Part shown: positions 12,001 to 19,268 of the stretch, one piece after another
Layout: every line of letters begins with the position of its first letter
Position numbering within the stretch: the first letter of the stretch is position 1
NCBI GenBank assembly: GCA_903813345.2
Contig: CAIIXF020000008.1
Span: 32,018,867-32,078,866, forward strand
Reading direction: 5' to 3'
Source of the DNA: Owenia fusiformis
Lineage: Eukaryota > Annelida > Polychaeta > Sabellida > Oweniidae
DNA: 60,000 nt
Program-made: the position numbers and the translations under genes
The notes under the pieces: generated by a model
Database searches by the model: none
The model's input: only the letters and a program-made list of their open reading frames with translations
Told to the model about the DNA's origin: nothing

Positions 12001-12507
12001 TACATTCCGCTTGAGAAAATGAGTGAACTTTGTGATAATCTGGAGGAACCTCTGTATCTCCCCATACCAAACTACTATAAGCTTATATCTTTCGACATAA
12101 CAATTTGTCGAGATGACAAGGTACATTGTGTCGACATTCTAGACGCATTGACAAAGAACTTTTTAGGTACAACCGACGCGGGAGATGTGGAGGATACTAT
12201 AGTGAAAAAGCGTAAAAATTATGAGCCGGTGAGTTCAACGTTACATCGTCAACGAGAAATAGTGTGTGCAAAAATTATTCAAAAAGCCTATAGGAAATAC
12301 AGACAGGATCATCCTTTTAATGAAAAAGTTTTAGAAGAACGTAAACTGAAGCGCGAGTGTGATAAAGCAAAGGATAGTACTATTATTGAAATCGAACGCG
12401 AGGACGTACCAAAGGGCACCGATACTCACATATTAACAGCTGAGACTGATGATGGTGATGGTGATCGAACGGTTACTTTAGATCCTGAGAGTGGTATTGT
12501 AGCATGA
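1..12507 (+). CDS. Nav1: Voltage-gated sodium channel alpha subunit (Nav1/para type), 3' half of gene
   Basis: The protein is a plasma-membrane Na+ channel carrying action potentials. Exons seen: 1-59, 940-1113, 3016-3138, 3368-3503, 3830-3969, 5344-5397, 7457-7594, 7820-7957, 10137-10244, 10871-11141, 11378-12507, each bounded by AG/GT and in compatible phase. They encode domain III (S1-S6), the III-IV linker with the MFM inactivation motif, domain IV S1-S6 and the C-terminal EF-hand-like region plus IQ motif. The selectivity residues are Lys in ATFKGW (domain III) and Ala in TSAGWDG (domain IV), the DEKA pattern of Nav1 channels rather than the DEEA pattern of Nav2. Domain III S4 has arginines every third residue ([17 protein letters not shown]). 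Domains I and II lie upstream of the window. The paired S1-S2 and S6 exons cannot both be included without duplicating membrane segments, so a mature mRNA should hold one of each pair. Family assignment is nearly certain; splice choice is inferred. Confidence 0.96.
60..939 (+). other. Intron between duplicated S1-S2 exons
   Basis: About 880 bp of A+T-rich sequence separates the two S1-S2 exon copies. Two loosely similar stretches near 250-330 and 400-480 share words such as cattgtttt/gtattgtt and a gatgtg(a/g)cc core, suggesting an old internal duplication. No coding potential or clear transposon ends were seen. Confidence 0.5.
940..1113 (+). CDS. Nav1: Nav domain III S1-S2 exon, copy b
   Basis: This 174-bp, phase 0-0 exon follows the acceptor ttttag and ends at the donor gtaagt. 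It starts [12 protein letters not shown], the usual entry into domain III S1 extracellular linker, and continues through S2 ([22 protein letters not shown]) to [10 protein letters not shown]. Its last 19 residues pair with copy a. It joins in frame to [10 protein letters not shown] in the exon at 3016. Confidence 0.94.
1653..1900. mobile_element. Short MITE, TIR tacagg-TGGTGCA type
   Basis: The start TTTACAGGCTGGTGCAGAAA is mirrored by GCACCACCCCGTACATA at the end, separated by about 210 bp with no coding capacity. The TA-rich edges and the GGTGGTGCAAAAATATG-like terminus suggest a Tc1/mariner-derived MITE in the Nav intron. Borders are approximate. Confidence 0.5.
2263..2981. mobile_element. 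Fold-back MITE family A, copy 1
   Basis: The element begins CAAAGGAGCACGTAGGTTAT and ends with the reverse complement (ACCCACGTGCTCCTTTG). The termini extend inward as CGCAAACAATTTCA, and the two arms remain similar for longer. There is no ORF. A second copy at 6342-7057 lies in the opposite orientation in the same gene, and a shorter decayed copy is at 34097-34627. It sits in the intron before the S3-S4 exon. Confidence 0.75.
3016..3138 (+). CDS. Nav1: Nav domain III S3-S4 exon
   Basis: This 123-bp phase 0-0 exon encodes the end of S3 and the voltage sensor S4. It has positively charged residues at every third position ([18 protein letters not shown]) and then WEGMK. Only one copy was seen. 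This is notable because insects and vertebrates are known to use alternative exons for this segment, whereas here the flanking segments are the duplicated ones. Confidence 0.95.
3368..3503 (+). CDS. Nav1: Nav domain III S4-S5 linker and S5 exon
   Basis: The exon reads [20 protein letters not shown], then [20 protein letters not shown] and KCKDI. It leaves one base (g) for the next exon, which restores Asp. This is a typical Nav domain III S5 and start of the extracellular turret. The acceptor is attatag and the donor gtatgt. Confidence 0.95.
3830..3969 (+). CDS. Nav1: Nav domain III turret and pore-helix exon
   Basis: The exon reads (D)[18 protein letters not shown] and continues to [15 protein letters not shown], with an NYT glycosylation sequon in the turret. 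It runs from acceptor tgcag to donor gtaagtg and ends in phase 0, ready for ATFKGW in the next exon. Its last 78 bases and donor form the first unit of a 119-bp tandem array that continues into the intron. Confidence 0.94.
3892..4443 (+). repeat. 119-bp tandem array duplicating an exon end and its splice donor (about 4.6 units)
   Basis: Units begin at 3892, 4011, 4130, 4249 and 4368 with actcataactacac. Each unit carries the last 78 coding bases of the preceding exon; units 1-4 also have the gtaagtg donor and 34 bp of intron, while unit 5 breaks at the donor position. The copies are nearly identical, so the expansion is recent. Copies 2-5 lack an upstream acceptor, and 119 is not a multiple of 3, so they should not be read as exons, but they supply three extra donor sites downstream. 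Confidence 0.95.
4444..5343 (+). other. Rest of the intron between turret and pore exons
   Basis: About 900 bp of A+T-rich intron with no coding signal. At 5170-5205 a ttggtgggta duplication is present. No transposon ends were recognised. Confidence 0.5.
5344..5397 (+). CDS. Nav1: Nav domain III selectivity-filter exon (54 bp)
   Basis: The exon reads [18 protein letters not shown]. Its Lys is the third member of the DEKA selectivity ring, marking a Na+-selective Nav1 channel. Acceptor is tttccag, donor gtatgt, phase 0-0. It can join either S6 exon (EDLQP or EDKQP). The total length between pore and S6 then matches what I recall of fly para. Confidence 0.93.
5398..7456 (+). other. Intron between pore exon and S6 exon a
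   Basis: About 2 kb, a third of it filled by MITE copy 2. The rest is A+T-rich sequence without coding signal. Confidence 0.6.
6342..7057. mobile_element. Fold-back MITE family A, copy 2 (inverted relative to copy 1)
   Basis: It begins AAAGGAGCACGTAGGTTATC and ends GATAACCTACCTGCTCCTTT. The internal sequence matches the reverse complement of copy 1 over most of its length. CTATTCGTTT occurs at 6329-6338 and again at 7058-7067, a possible 10-bp target duplication set 3 bases from the left end; that would suggest a MULE- or hAT-like mobiliser. No ORF. Confidence 0.75.
7457..7594 (+). CDS. Nav1: Nav domain III S6 exon, copy a
   Basis: This 138-bp phase 0-0 exon has acceptor ttacag and donor gtatgt. 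It encodes [17 protein letters not shown] and then S6 ([20 protein letters not shown]), ending FNMQKKK. It is identical in 37 of 46 residues to copy b and of the same length; the differences cluster in the linker before S6, with one E/D change at its cytoplasmic end. The equal phase and length fit mutually exclusive splicing. Confidence 0.94.
7820..7957 (+). CDS. Nav1: Nav domain III S6 exon, copy b
   Basis: This 138-bp phase 0-0 exon has acceptor tttcag and donor gtgagt. It encodes [17 protein letters not shown] and then the S6 helix ending [12 protein letters not shown]. The S6 core is identical to copy a; the pre-S6 loop has R, Y, H, H where copy a has L, I, Y, Y. Including both copies would put two S6 helices in tandem, so one must be skipped. 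Only 225 bp separates the copies, which may be short enough to hinder splicing of one to the other. Confidence 0.94.
7958..10136 (+). other. Intron between S6 exon b and inactivation-linker exon
   Basis: About 2.2 kb of A+T-rich intron. No coding segment was recognised; open frames near 8479-8757 and 9804-10124 lack family resemblance and splice support. No clear transposon ends. Confidence 0.5.
10137..10244 (+). CDS. Nav1: Nav III-IV linker (fast-inactivation gate) exon
   Basis: This 108-bp phase 0-0 exon encodes [20 protein letters not shown], then [19 protein letters not shown] replaces the vertebrate IFM motif, as in insect channels. Only the ttccag acceptor at 10131-10136 gives an open frame; the overlapping cag four bases on would hit a stop at once. 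Confidence 0.95.
10245..10870 (+). other. Intron with G-run
   Basis: About 0.6 kb. It contains a gggggggggg run near 10571 next to ttcagggggcgcaagc, a common remnant of short dispersed repeats. No coding signal. Confidence 0.5.
10871..11141 (+). CDS. Nav1: Nav domain IV S1-S3 exon
   Basis: The 271-bp exon starts [20 protein letters not shown], runs through S1 and S2 ([18 protein letters not shown]) and into S3 ([14 protein letters not shown]). It leaves one base that completes Ala in the last exon. Acceptor tttcag, donor gttagt. Confidence 0.95.
11378..12507 (+). CDS. Nav1: Nav terminal exon: domain IV S3-S6 and C-tail
   Basis: This large last exon (376 residues) begins (A)[19 protein letters not shown]. 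It carries the domain IV voltage sensor ([20 protein letters not shown]), S5, the pore with the DEKA alanine in TSAGWDG, and S6 ending [20 protein letters not shown]. The tail has an EF-hand-like region around [20 protein letters not shown] and an IQ-type calmodulin site ([16 protein letters not shown]). It ends DPESGIVA at TGA 12505-12507 without an obvious PDZ-binding C-terminus. The tail is short compared with fly para. Confidence 0.97.
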
Positions 12508-13216
12508 CATCATGCCACGTCCTAAGCTGCTCAGTCATCACCATCGTCATCTCAATACATATATATTCATATTGCAGTGCTAGTCGTACATTTAAACGTC
12601 GATGTGTGACGGAGTGCCAGATACGTTCTACTTTTGAGAGGGAATACTAGTGATTTAAGGTAAACTCCTGAAGGGTGGTATAGTGTATTAGTCAGCGTCA
12701 CCAATTGACCTACAACTCTGTACTAATGGAGACGTTGTGTATCTGTTTTTTTATTGTTCGTTAACGGATTAGACGTGTACGTAACGGCAATGGTACACTT
12801 GATGAAAACAAACTAATGCATGAAGTAGTTACGTTAATGTTTTATAGTTCACTTGATCTGAATCCCGGAAATTCAATAATAAAATATATAAGAAGCGTGT
12901 TTTCTTGCTTCATTTTTGTATATAAACATAACATGGCTCGTTTGATTTTTCGTTTATTATTGAAATTCCTGGCCTCGGGTGAAGATAATGCAAAAAGAGA
13001 CTGCTACTCCTTATTGGTCGAAGTACAAACAGTTAGGTTGTACTTGCGTTCGATCAACAACAGGTAATGTTATTTATTCAAATGCCTTTAAATATACATG
13101 TTTAAGTAGATAGGTTTTAATTTTATCACTTGTAGTTAATGTAATATTGATATATGAAGAGTTTTGGGAATAGCAAGGCCCATTGCGGCCAATGGTCGTA
13201 ATGATTCAGAGATATG
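12508..13216 (+). other. Nav 3'UTR and downstream flank
   Basis: Non-coding after the TGA. An AATAAA hexamer at about 12878-12883 is a plausible polyadenylation signal, implying a 3'UTR of roughly 400 bp. No other gene signal. Confidence 0.5.
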
Positions 13217-13565
13217 CAAGGAGGATTTGCTCCCAGGGTTCCATCTCGATATTCTGCCATATTTGGAGTCATGCCGTGATTACAAAATTCGAAATCAAAC
13301 AGCCACCATTTTTTACAAGCAAAAAAAATTACAAAACAAAATGTAGGTTCAAATATTTTTGATCACAGATGATGAGTTTATAGTCAGTTATCTGTTATAG
13401 TGTCAGAATATTACGACATATACTACGACATTTTCGAATATTACATTTTCAGAATATTGCGATATATATTACGACATTTTCAGAATATTACGACATGTTC
13501 AATGTTGTCATCGATCAAGGTCAAGGTCGAATGTCCAGTTGGAGGTCGGAAACCAATCCTCCTTG
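13217..13565. mobile_element. MITE family B, copy 1 (CAAGGAGGATT termini)
   Basis: It begins CAAGGAGGATTTGCTCCCAGG-like and ends CCAATCCTCCTTG, an inverted terminus. The internal text (tctcgatattctg...ccatatttgga, gccaccattttttac) recurs at 31723-32011 in a VWA gene intron. The interior right half is expanded by a short attacgacat/attttcagaat repeat at 13399-13500. Confidence 0.65.
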
Positions 13566-15131
13566 AGAGATATATGAACATAACAATATTGTTTATGCTT
13601 TTGCATGTTTGTATTCGAGGTGTATAGAGCATATGTGTTGGGTATTATAAAAAATTGGTCTCGGCAAATTACACTGCCATCTTTTGACCGTCCCAACACA
13701 TGTGATTTAAAGTATGTTAAGTTTATGCAAATATTTTGCTCAACCAGCTACTATTGGTTCAATACTGTTATATTTCGCGGAGAACTATGGTTCAATTGCA
13801 ATACTACATTCAATAAATTGATTTGTGCCAAGTATTGTTTAATTTAATTAGCCAAAAAATGTTATTAGTGTTATTGTTATCATTTCGCTCACATTAGTCT
13901 GTATTCACGTTATAGCTATAGTATAAGTTACTGTTATAAATTCTATAGTATTAAGTATATAACATTTGTTTTGTAGTCCCAGTAAGCAGTCACGTTTATG
14001 ATAGAGAATTGTATATTTAGTTGTTTTGAACTAATGATTAAGGATTTAGCCCTTGACTCATTGTATTGTGGACTGAATCATTCCTCTGAATGTGTTATTT
14101 CCAAATCTTTGCATATGACCGCACAGTGGTAATGCAAAGTTTAGGAAACAACGCCTGAATATAATGAATTATTATGATGATAAAAACCTTTAAACCTTTA
14201 ATAGAATGAATCAGCCACAATGCATCAAGTCTTGGGCTTAAATTCTTTTCATACATTGCAAAATAATTTGTACGAAATAACCTTAAAGATACGGAATCAC
14301 AAAAAGAATATATTTTCAATGAAACTTTTTGCAAGGGTCAATTTGGTAAAGTATCAATGTCAATCTGTAGAGTCAAATTGTCACCTTGACAACCATTCAG
14401 CAAATGACCTTGGGTGTGGTGATTGGTTATATAATGCAGTGTAGTTACATGTAGATGAAATACTGGGTTCAGATTGGCTGGAATCAGACACACCTTGCCT
14501 AGCTATGTGTGAAAATAAATTAAGATTTCGTAGATAATCCATTACATCGTATATTGGTCTACACATCGCTGGTTTACCTGGTTTACACGATATTTGAAAT
14601 ATTACAGCCAACATAGTAAACAATGCCACTTCTTTGTCTCCAATCAGGGACACGCATGATGTATCAAGCTACGTTCCCTGATCTATCAAATATAAAATCT
14701 TTGCACATACCACATTTAAATATATTTTAATATCCAACCATATTCTATTGTTCTATATGGGCTAGCAAAACTTGTGGAATAACATCTCGTGAAAGTGTCA
14801 CAGGTATTCACCGAAAATAGAATTAAATATTTGTTTTATTATGCACTGTTATATTCCTCACTCGATATATAAAACTAAAATTACATCATTTGATATTCAA
14901 TGGAAGTCACGTGACTTAGTATTAGTCACGTGTAGGACATGGACCAATCGGAGAGTGAGGAATATGATAGTGATATAATAACAATTGATATCTTTCCTAT
15001 TGAAATAGCATTCTGAAGAGAGACATGTATGTAAGTTTGAATAGCCGGAGATTGCCGAAGATTTTCTTTGCAAACGAAGTTGGCCGAGGGTACCACGAAT
15101 GTGAAGAGGACGTCTCTAATTGGTCAAAAAG
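13566..15131. other. Intergenic, no gene seen
   Basis: A+T-rich sequence without coding signals. A small palindromic cacgtgacttagtattagtcacgtg motif lies at 14909-14933. Confidence 0.4.
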
Positions 15132-15138
15132 AGAGGCT

Positions 15139-15589
15139 TATGGCTGGCCAAGTGGTACAAAGTTACGTCGTTATGTTTACGACCGTAAGGTCGTAAATGT
15201 ACGACCGCAAGAACGTAAATATACGACCTCACTACCGTGTTATTACGACCTTACTGACGTAAATTTACGACCTTACGAGTACGACCGTGGTATACGACCT
15301 TACCACCGTGTTATACGACCTTATTGACGTAAATTTACGACCTCACTACCGTGTTATTACGACCTTACTGACGTGAATTAACGACCTCATGGTCGTACAT
15401 TTACGTTCTTGTGGTCGTTTATTTACGATCTTACGGTCGTAAACATTACGACTATGAGGTCGTTAATTTACGTTCTTGGAACCGATAATAACGACCTTAA
15501 GGACGTATATTTACGTTCTTGCGGTCGTACATTTACGACCTTACGGTCGTAAACATAACGACGTAACTTTGTACCACTTGGCCAGCCAT
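15139..15589. mobile_element. Fold-back hairpin element family C, copy 1 (perfect 87-bp arms)
   Basis: Bases 15139-15225 and 15504-15590 are exact reverse complements over 87 bp, beginning TATGGCTGGCCAAGTGG. AGAGGCT flanks both sides (15132-15138 and 15590-15596), a 7-bp target duplication (7 of 8 if extended). The interior is a degenerate series of acgacc/ggtcgt dyads spaced about 18-20 bp. No coding capacity; open frames through it are mirror images of each other. The terminal word TATGGCTGGCCA is shared with the element at 35838. Confidence 0.9.
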
Positions 15590-15596
15590 AGAGGCT

Positions 15597-16957
15597 CGGC
15601 ATTCTCCGTCTGTTGTATGGCTTACCTTCGATTGTATGGCTTACCTTCCGCTGCATGGCCCAACCTCGATTGAATGGAAAAGATGCTGTCCCGAATTTAC
15701 GTGTTTAATACAACATACTATATTTACTAAGCCCATTGTGTACAATCATATGTTCATGATATGTAAAATGTAGGTTTGCATTTGAAGTGATTTAATGGAC
15801 CATGATGTGAATTAAAAGTAAAATGACCAAATGCATTTGTTATTCCTAATACAACAAGGCATATTTTATGTAAAATCGCATTCCAATTTTATGATCTATA
15901 GAAGTATATTGAAAATAATATTTTTCATTCTGTTATATTCATTAACTATTATACTCGTGTTTACCTTTAACAATGCAAGTGTATTTCTTTACTTTTGAAA
16001 TTAATGTTGTCTATAAAGTATAATTTTATATGAAAACAGATGATTCGTTATATATAGTCTCTTACTGTTTGTAACTTCATATATTTCTCAATTGGTGCAA
16101 TGAACATTGTGCAATTGGTGCAATGAACATTGTGCAATTGGTGCAATGAACATTGTGCAATGCAGTGTTTGAGCTTGATGTACGTCTTCATAACAAACAT
16201 TTCTACGGTGACCATGCCACTTTTCACAAAATAATCATTGAGCAAAGCAATAGAATACATATCTCGTATTTTATCAAGGATTCGATACGTCAATTGGAGA
16301 TAAAACGGACTATTTTTACCAGATTTGGGATATTTCTCAATTTGCCCGCCACATTGTTTATTCAAAGCCACTGTCATGGTAGCATTAGAATATATTCTGT
16401 TTAATCATTGGTTCACTAGATAGGAGAGTGTGATTGACTATACATATACAGATCAAGAACAAGACGTTTTTCCTTTTTAAATCTCACTTCAGTAGCAACA
16501 CAATAGAATAAACTGTGTTTTATTTTTAAGAATGTACAGTTGTAACAAAGAAGAGTGAATTATTTTTCTATTGTTTTTTAAGAATGCACACTTGGTACTC
16601 TATCAAAAACCAGTGTGGCACAAAATCGGCTTTACTTTGTTCGATAGTTTGCCAAGTTTCCATCATTTAAAAACAATATAAAAATGTACATGTACCCTTC
16701 TCTTGTTACTGTGCATTCTTTAGAATAAAACAAGTTATCAATTTTATCTACTTTCTTATCTACAAACTTTCCGGATTAGATCATAGACCAATAACTTTAA
16801 TAGACCATTTGCCTTTATTTGATAAGAGTCTGTTTGTGATATAAGTTAGATAATGCATTCGGATTTGATTTTACAAGAAATAATAAGGTTATTAAGGTTA
16901 AGGATAATCCTTATACATTATCCTTAACTTAATCTGCTCCACATACAACAGTGTATA
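15597..16957. other. Intergenic with small tandem repeats
   Basis: Holds a 23-bp unit (aattggtgcaatgaacattg+tgc) repeated three times at about 16089-16157 and a short attgtatggcttacctt duplication near 15615-15650. Otherwise A+T-rich without genes. Confidence 0.5.
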
Positions 16958-18092
16958 TACAGGGTGGGCCAAAAAAAACCAATACCCAACTTTAAATCAG
17001 AATGAAAATAGCTATGTTCAATATGATACATTGATTTATATATCATTTTAAAGGTAATCCATTTTCGAACAATCTGGTATATAACACTATGTCATGAAAT
17101 CAATATTAAAGTTTTATTATGCTTATTTGGGAGGCCGGGTCGGTATTTAAGGTATCCAGATTTTAGGGAAAAAATAGTAAATCTGCGGAATAATGTTAAT
17201 TTTTTATTTATAGAATATCATTTTGTTATGTGAATACATGCTTGTATATTTGCATATGTTGTTACTAAACTTATTGTTTATGAATTTTAGTGTTGTTTAT
17301 ATATTATCAATAAGTACTCAAAGGGGTCTGTTAAAAGACATTAAATGTGTATGTGACGAGGATTTTATTTTCCAACAAGACATTGCCTCATACCATAGAT
17401 CTCAGGAGACCGATTGGCATTCCTTTGCAAACAAGGTGTCAATCTGATTGACCTCGATGCTTGGCCAACCAACAGCCCCGATAATACATGTAATGTGTTT
17501 GATTACCATACATGGAGCCATCTCGAGGAAATGGTACAATCAAAAGCATCCAATAAACAGCATTGATGAGCTGAAACAGAATCCTAAAGTGCTGAAATGA
17601 ATTGCAATAGAGATCTCTCAATAAGGCTATTGATAGATTGCGCTACCACTTGAAGCTTATTGTTGATGCAGAGGGGAGGGGGTGGGGGTATATTGAGCAA
17701 TTGTGAAAATTGTTTAAATAAATGAAGTGTAAAATGTTATTAAACAGCACTGAAATTCATAAACAATAAATTTAGTCACACAATGATGCAAATATCAATA
17801 TCCAAGCATGTATTCACCTAACAAAAGAATGATATTCTATAAATAAAAAATTAACATAATTCCGCAGATTTACTATTTTCTCCCTTAAATCTGGAGACTT
17901 TAAATAGCAACCCGGCCTCCCAAGTAAGTATAATAAAACTTTACTATTGATTTCATGACATAGTGTTATATACCAAATTGTTTGAAATTGTACAACCTTT
18001 AAAATGATATGTAAGTCAATGTACCATATTGAATGTAAATATTTTTATCCTGATTTGAAGTTGGGTATTGGTTTTTTTTGGCCCACCCTGTA
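16958..18092 (+). mobile_element. Tc1/mariner-superfamily element with long (about 275 bp) inverted repeats
   Basis: It starts TACAGGGTGGGCCAAAAAAA and ends with the reverse complement, flanked by TA on both sides. The arms stay complementary to roughly 17235 and 17815, including aaatagtaaatctgcgg near 17170 and its mirror near 17865. The centre holds transposase remains. The length of about 1.1 kb fits a mariner. Confidence 0.85.
17340..17690 (+). pseudogene. Degenerate mariner transposase fragment
   Basis: One frame gives FIFQQDIASYHRSQETDWHS, matching the FQQDNAP(x)H block that holds a catalytic Asp in mariner transposases. In shifted frames there follow WP(A)NSPD-like and IDELKQ-like pieces. 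Stops and frameshifts are frequent, so it is non-functional. Confidence 0.6.
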
Positions 18093-18291
18093 TATATCAT
18101 CCTGTCTATGAGTAAATCATCATATGATTGCCTCAATATTATTAATTAAAGGGCATGGTCACCGTCATCGTGTTTGTAGAACAGCTGTAAATATATATGC
18201 CAAATTGTGTGTAAACTCATTCCTTTTCATTCATTGTAAATAAAACAATACTCCACTACATTACATATCATTGCCTTCTGTTGTATTTGAA

Positions 18292-19051
18292 ATTGGAGAA
18301 ACTGAAACTTTGTGAAACAAGATTTATGTCTCAGTCACATTTGATCTACGGCAACCGTACGGCGGCCGTAGCTTCCCAAAATCAGAGAAACGTGCAGCAA
18401 AAATTAAAGGAATAACCAGTTCGATGAAGATTTTCTATATCGATTACGATATCGAGTATGTGAACTTAGAAGAGAGCAAATGTGACTGAGGCTTTCGTTT
18501 CGAGCAAATGGAACTTTGTGATTAAAAATAAAGTTTGAGCCCCTGAAACTTCGTGAATCAAGCCAAGTTGGAGTTTGAGCGACTAAAACTCAAAATGAAG
18601 GTAATCCTTGGCTAGATATCCATTAACACATCATCTAAGATAATATCATTGATAGGTTTGGAAACAAAAGACACAGAAAAAAGATAAAGATAATCTTGTC
18701 AATCACGCTGAAGTTTAGATTTGAAATCGTATATGCTATATGAACAACCATCATCAAAGCCTATGGAGGCAAAGGGAAGTTTGACCCACTGGAACTTCGT
18801 GAATCAAACTGAAAGCATTGCGTTCTTTCAACTTCGCTTCTTAAAAGAGACCTTTAGCTAGATATCCATAAACACGACTCTGGATTTTTGTTTTGCTTTG
18901 AATGGAGCAAGTTTGAAGAAAAACGGTGCAGTACGAGACTAGTAATCCTTGATTTTCAAACATCCGGTAGGTATTTAAATTAACGGTCGAAGTTAGTACC
19001 GCGTGATTCAGTTGCTCAAACGCCAGAGTGATTCACAAAGTTTCAATTACT
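18292..19051. mobile_element. Fold-back element with gaaactttgtgaa termini
   Basis: The left end ggagaaactgaaactttgtg is mirrored by cacaaagtttcaattactcc at the right. Internal repeats of (c)tgaaacttcgtgaatcaa occur at about 18545 and 18790. A second element (18330-18490) is nested inside. Confidence 0.55.
18330..18490. mobile_element. Short MITE family D, copy 1 (CTCAGTCACATTTG)
   Basis: CTCAGTCACATTTG at the left and CAAATGTGACTGAG at the right form perfect 14-bp inverted ends. The interior begins atctacggcaaccgtacggc. Related copies are at 44109-44281 and 55001-55133. No ORF. Confidence 0.75.
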
Positions 19052-19268
19052 CCTGGACCAAAATCATTTTCCTACGGTATGTGTATTTTGTTTCGAATGC
19101 TATCAGCCAATATCATCGTAGATGTCGTGTGTCAATGCATTATTTGCGATGGTCTGGCTGTCTTATTTGATCCTTTATAACGCAATCGATACTTAGGCTA
19201 ACTGGTTGAATTTGTACTTTCATAATGTAAGTATATCAGGAATTGATGTGAATTTATTGAGCAGCCAT

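Noticed and set aside
15025-15656. Two open frames sharing YGWPSGTKLRRYVYDRKVV on opposite strands
   Set aside because: The shared peptide is the translation of the perfect inverted repeat arms, so it reflects the hairpin and not a gene pair.
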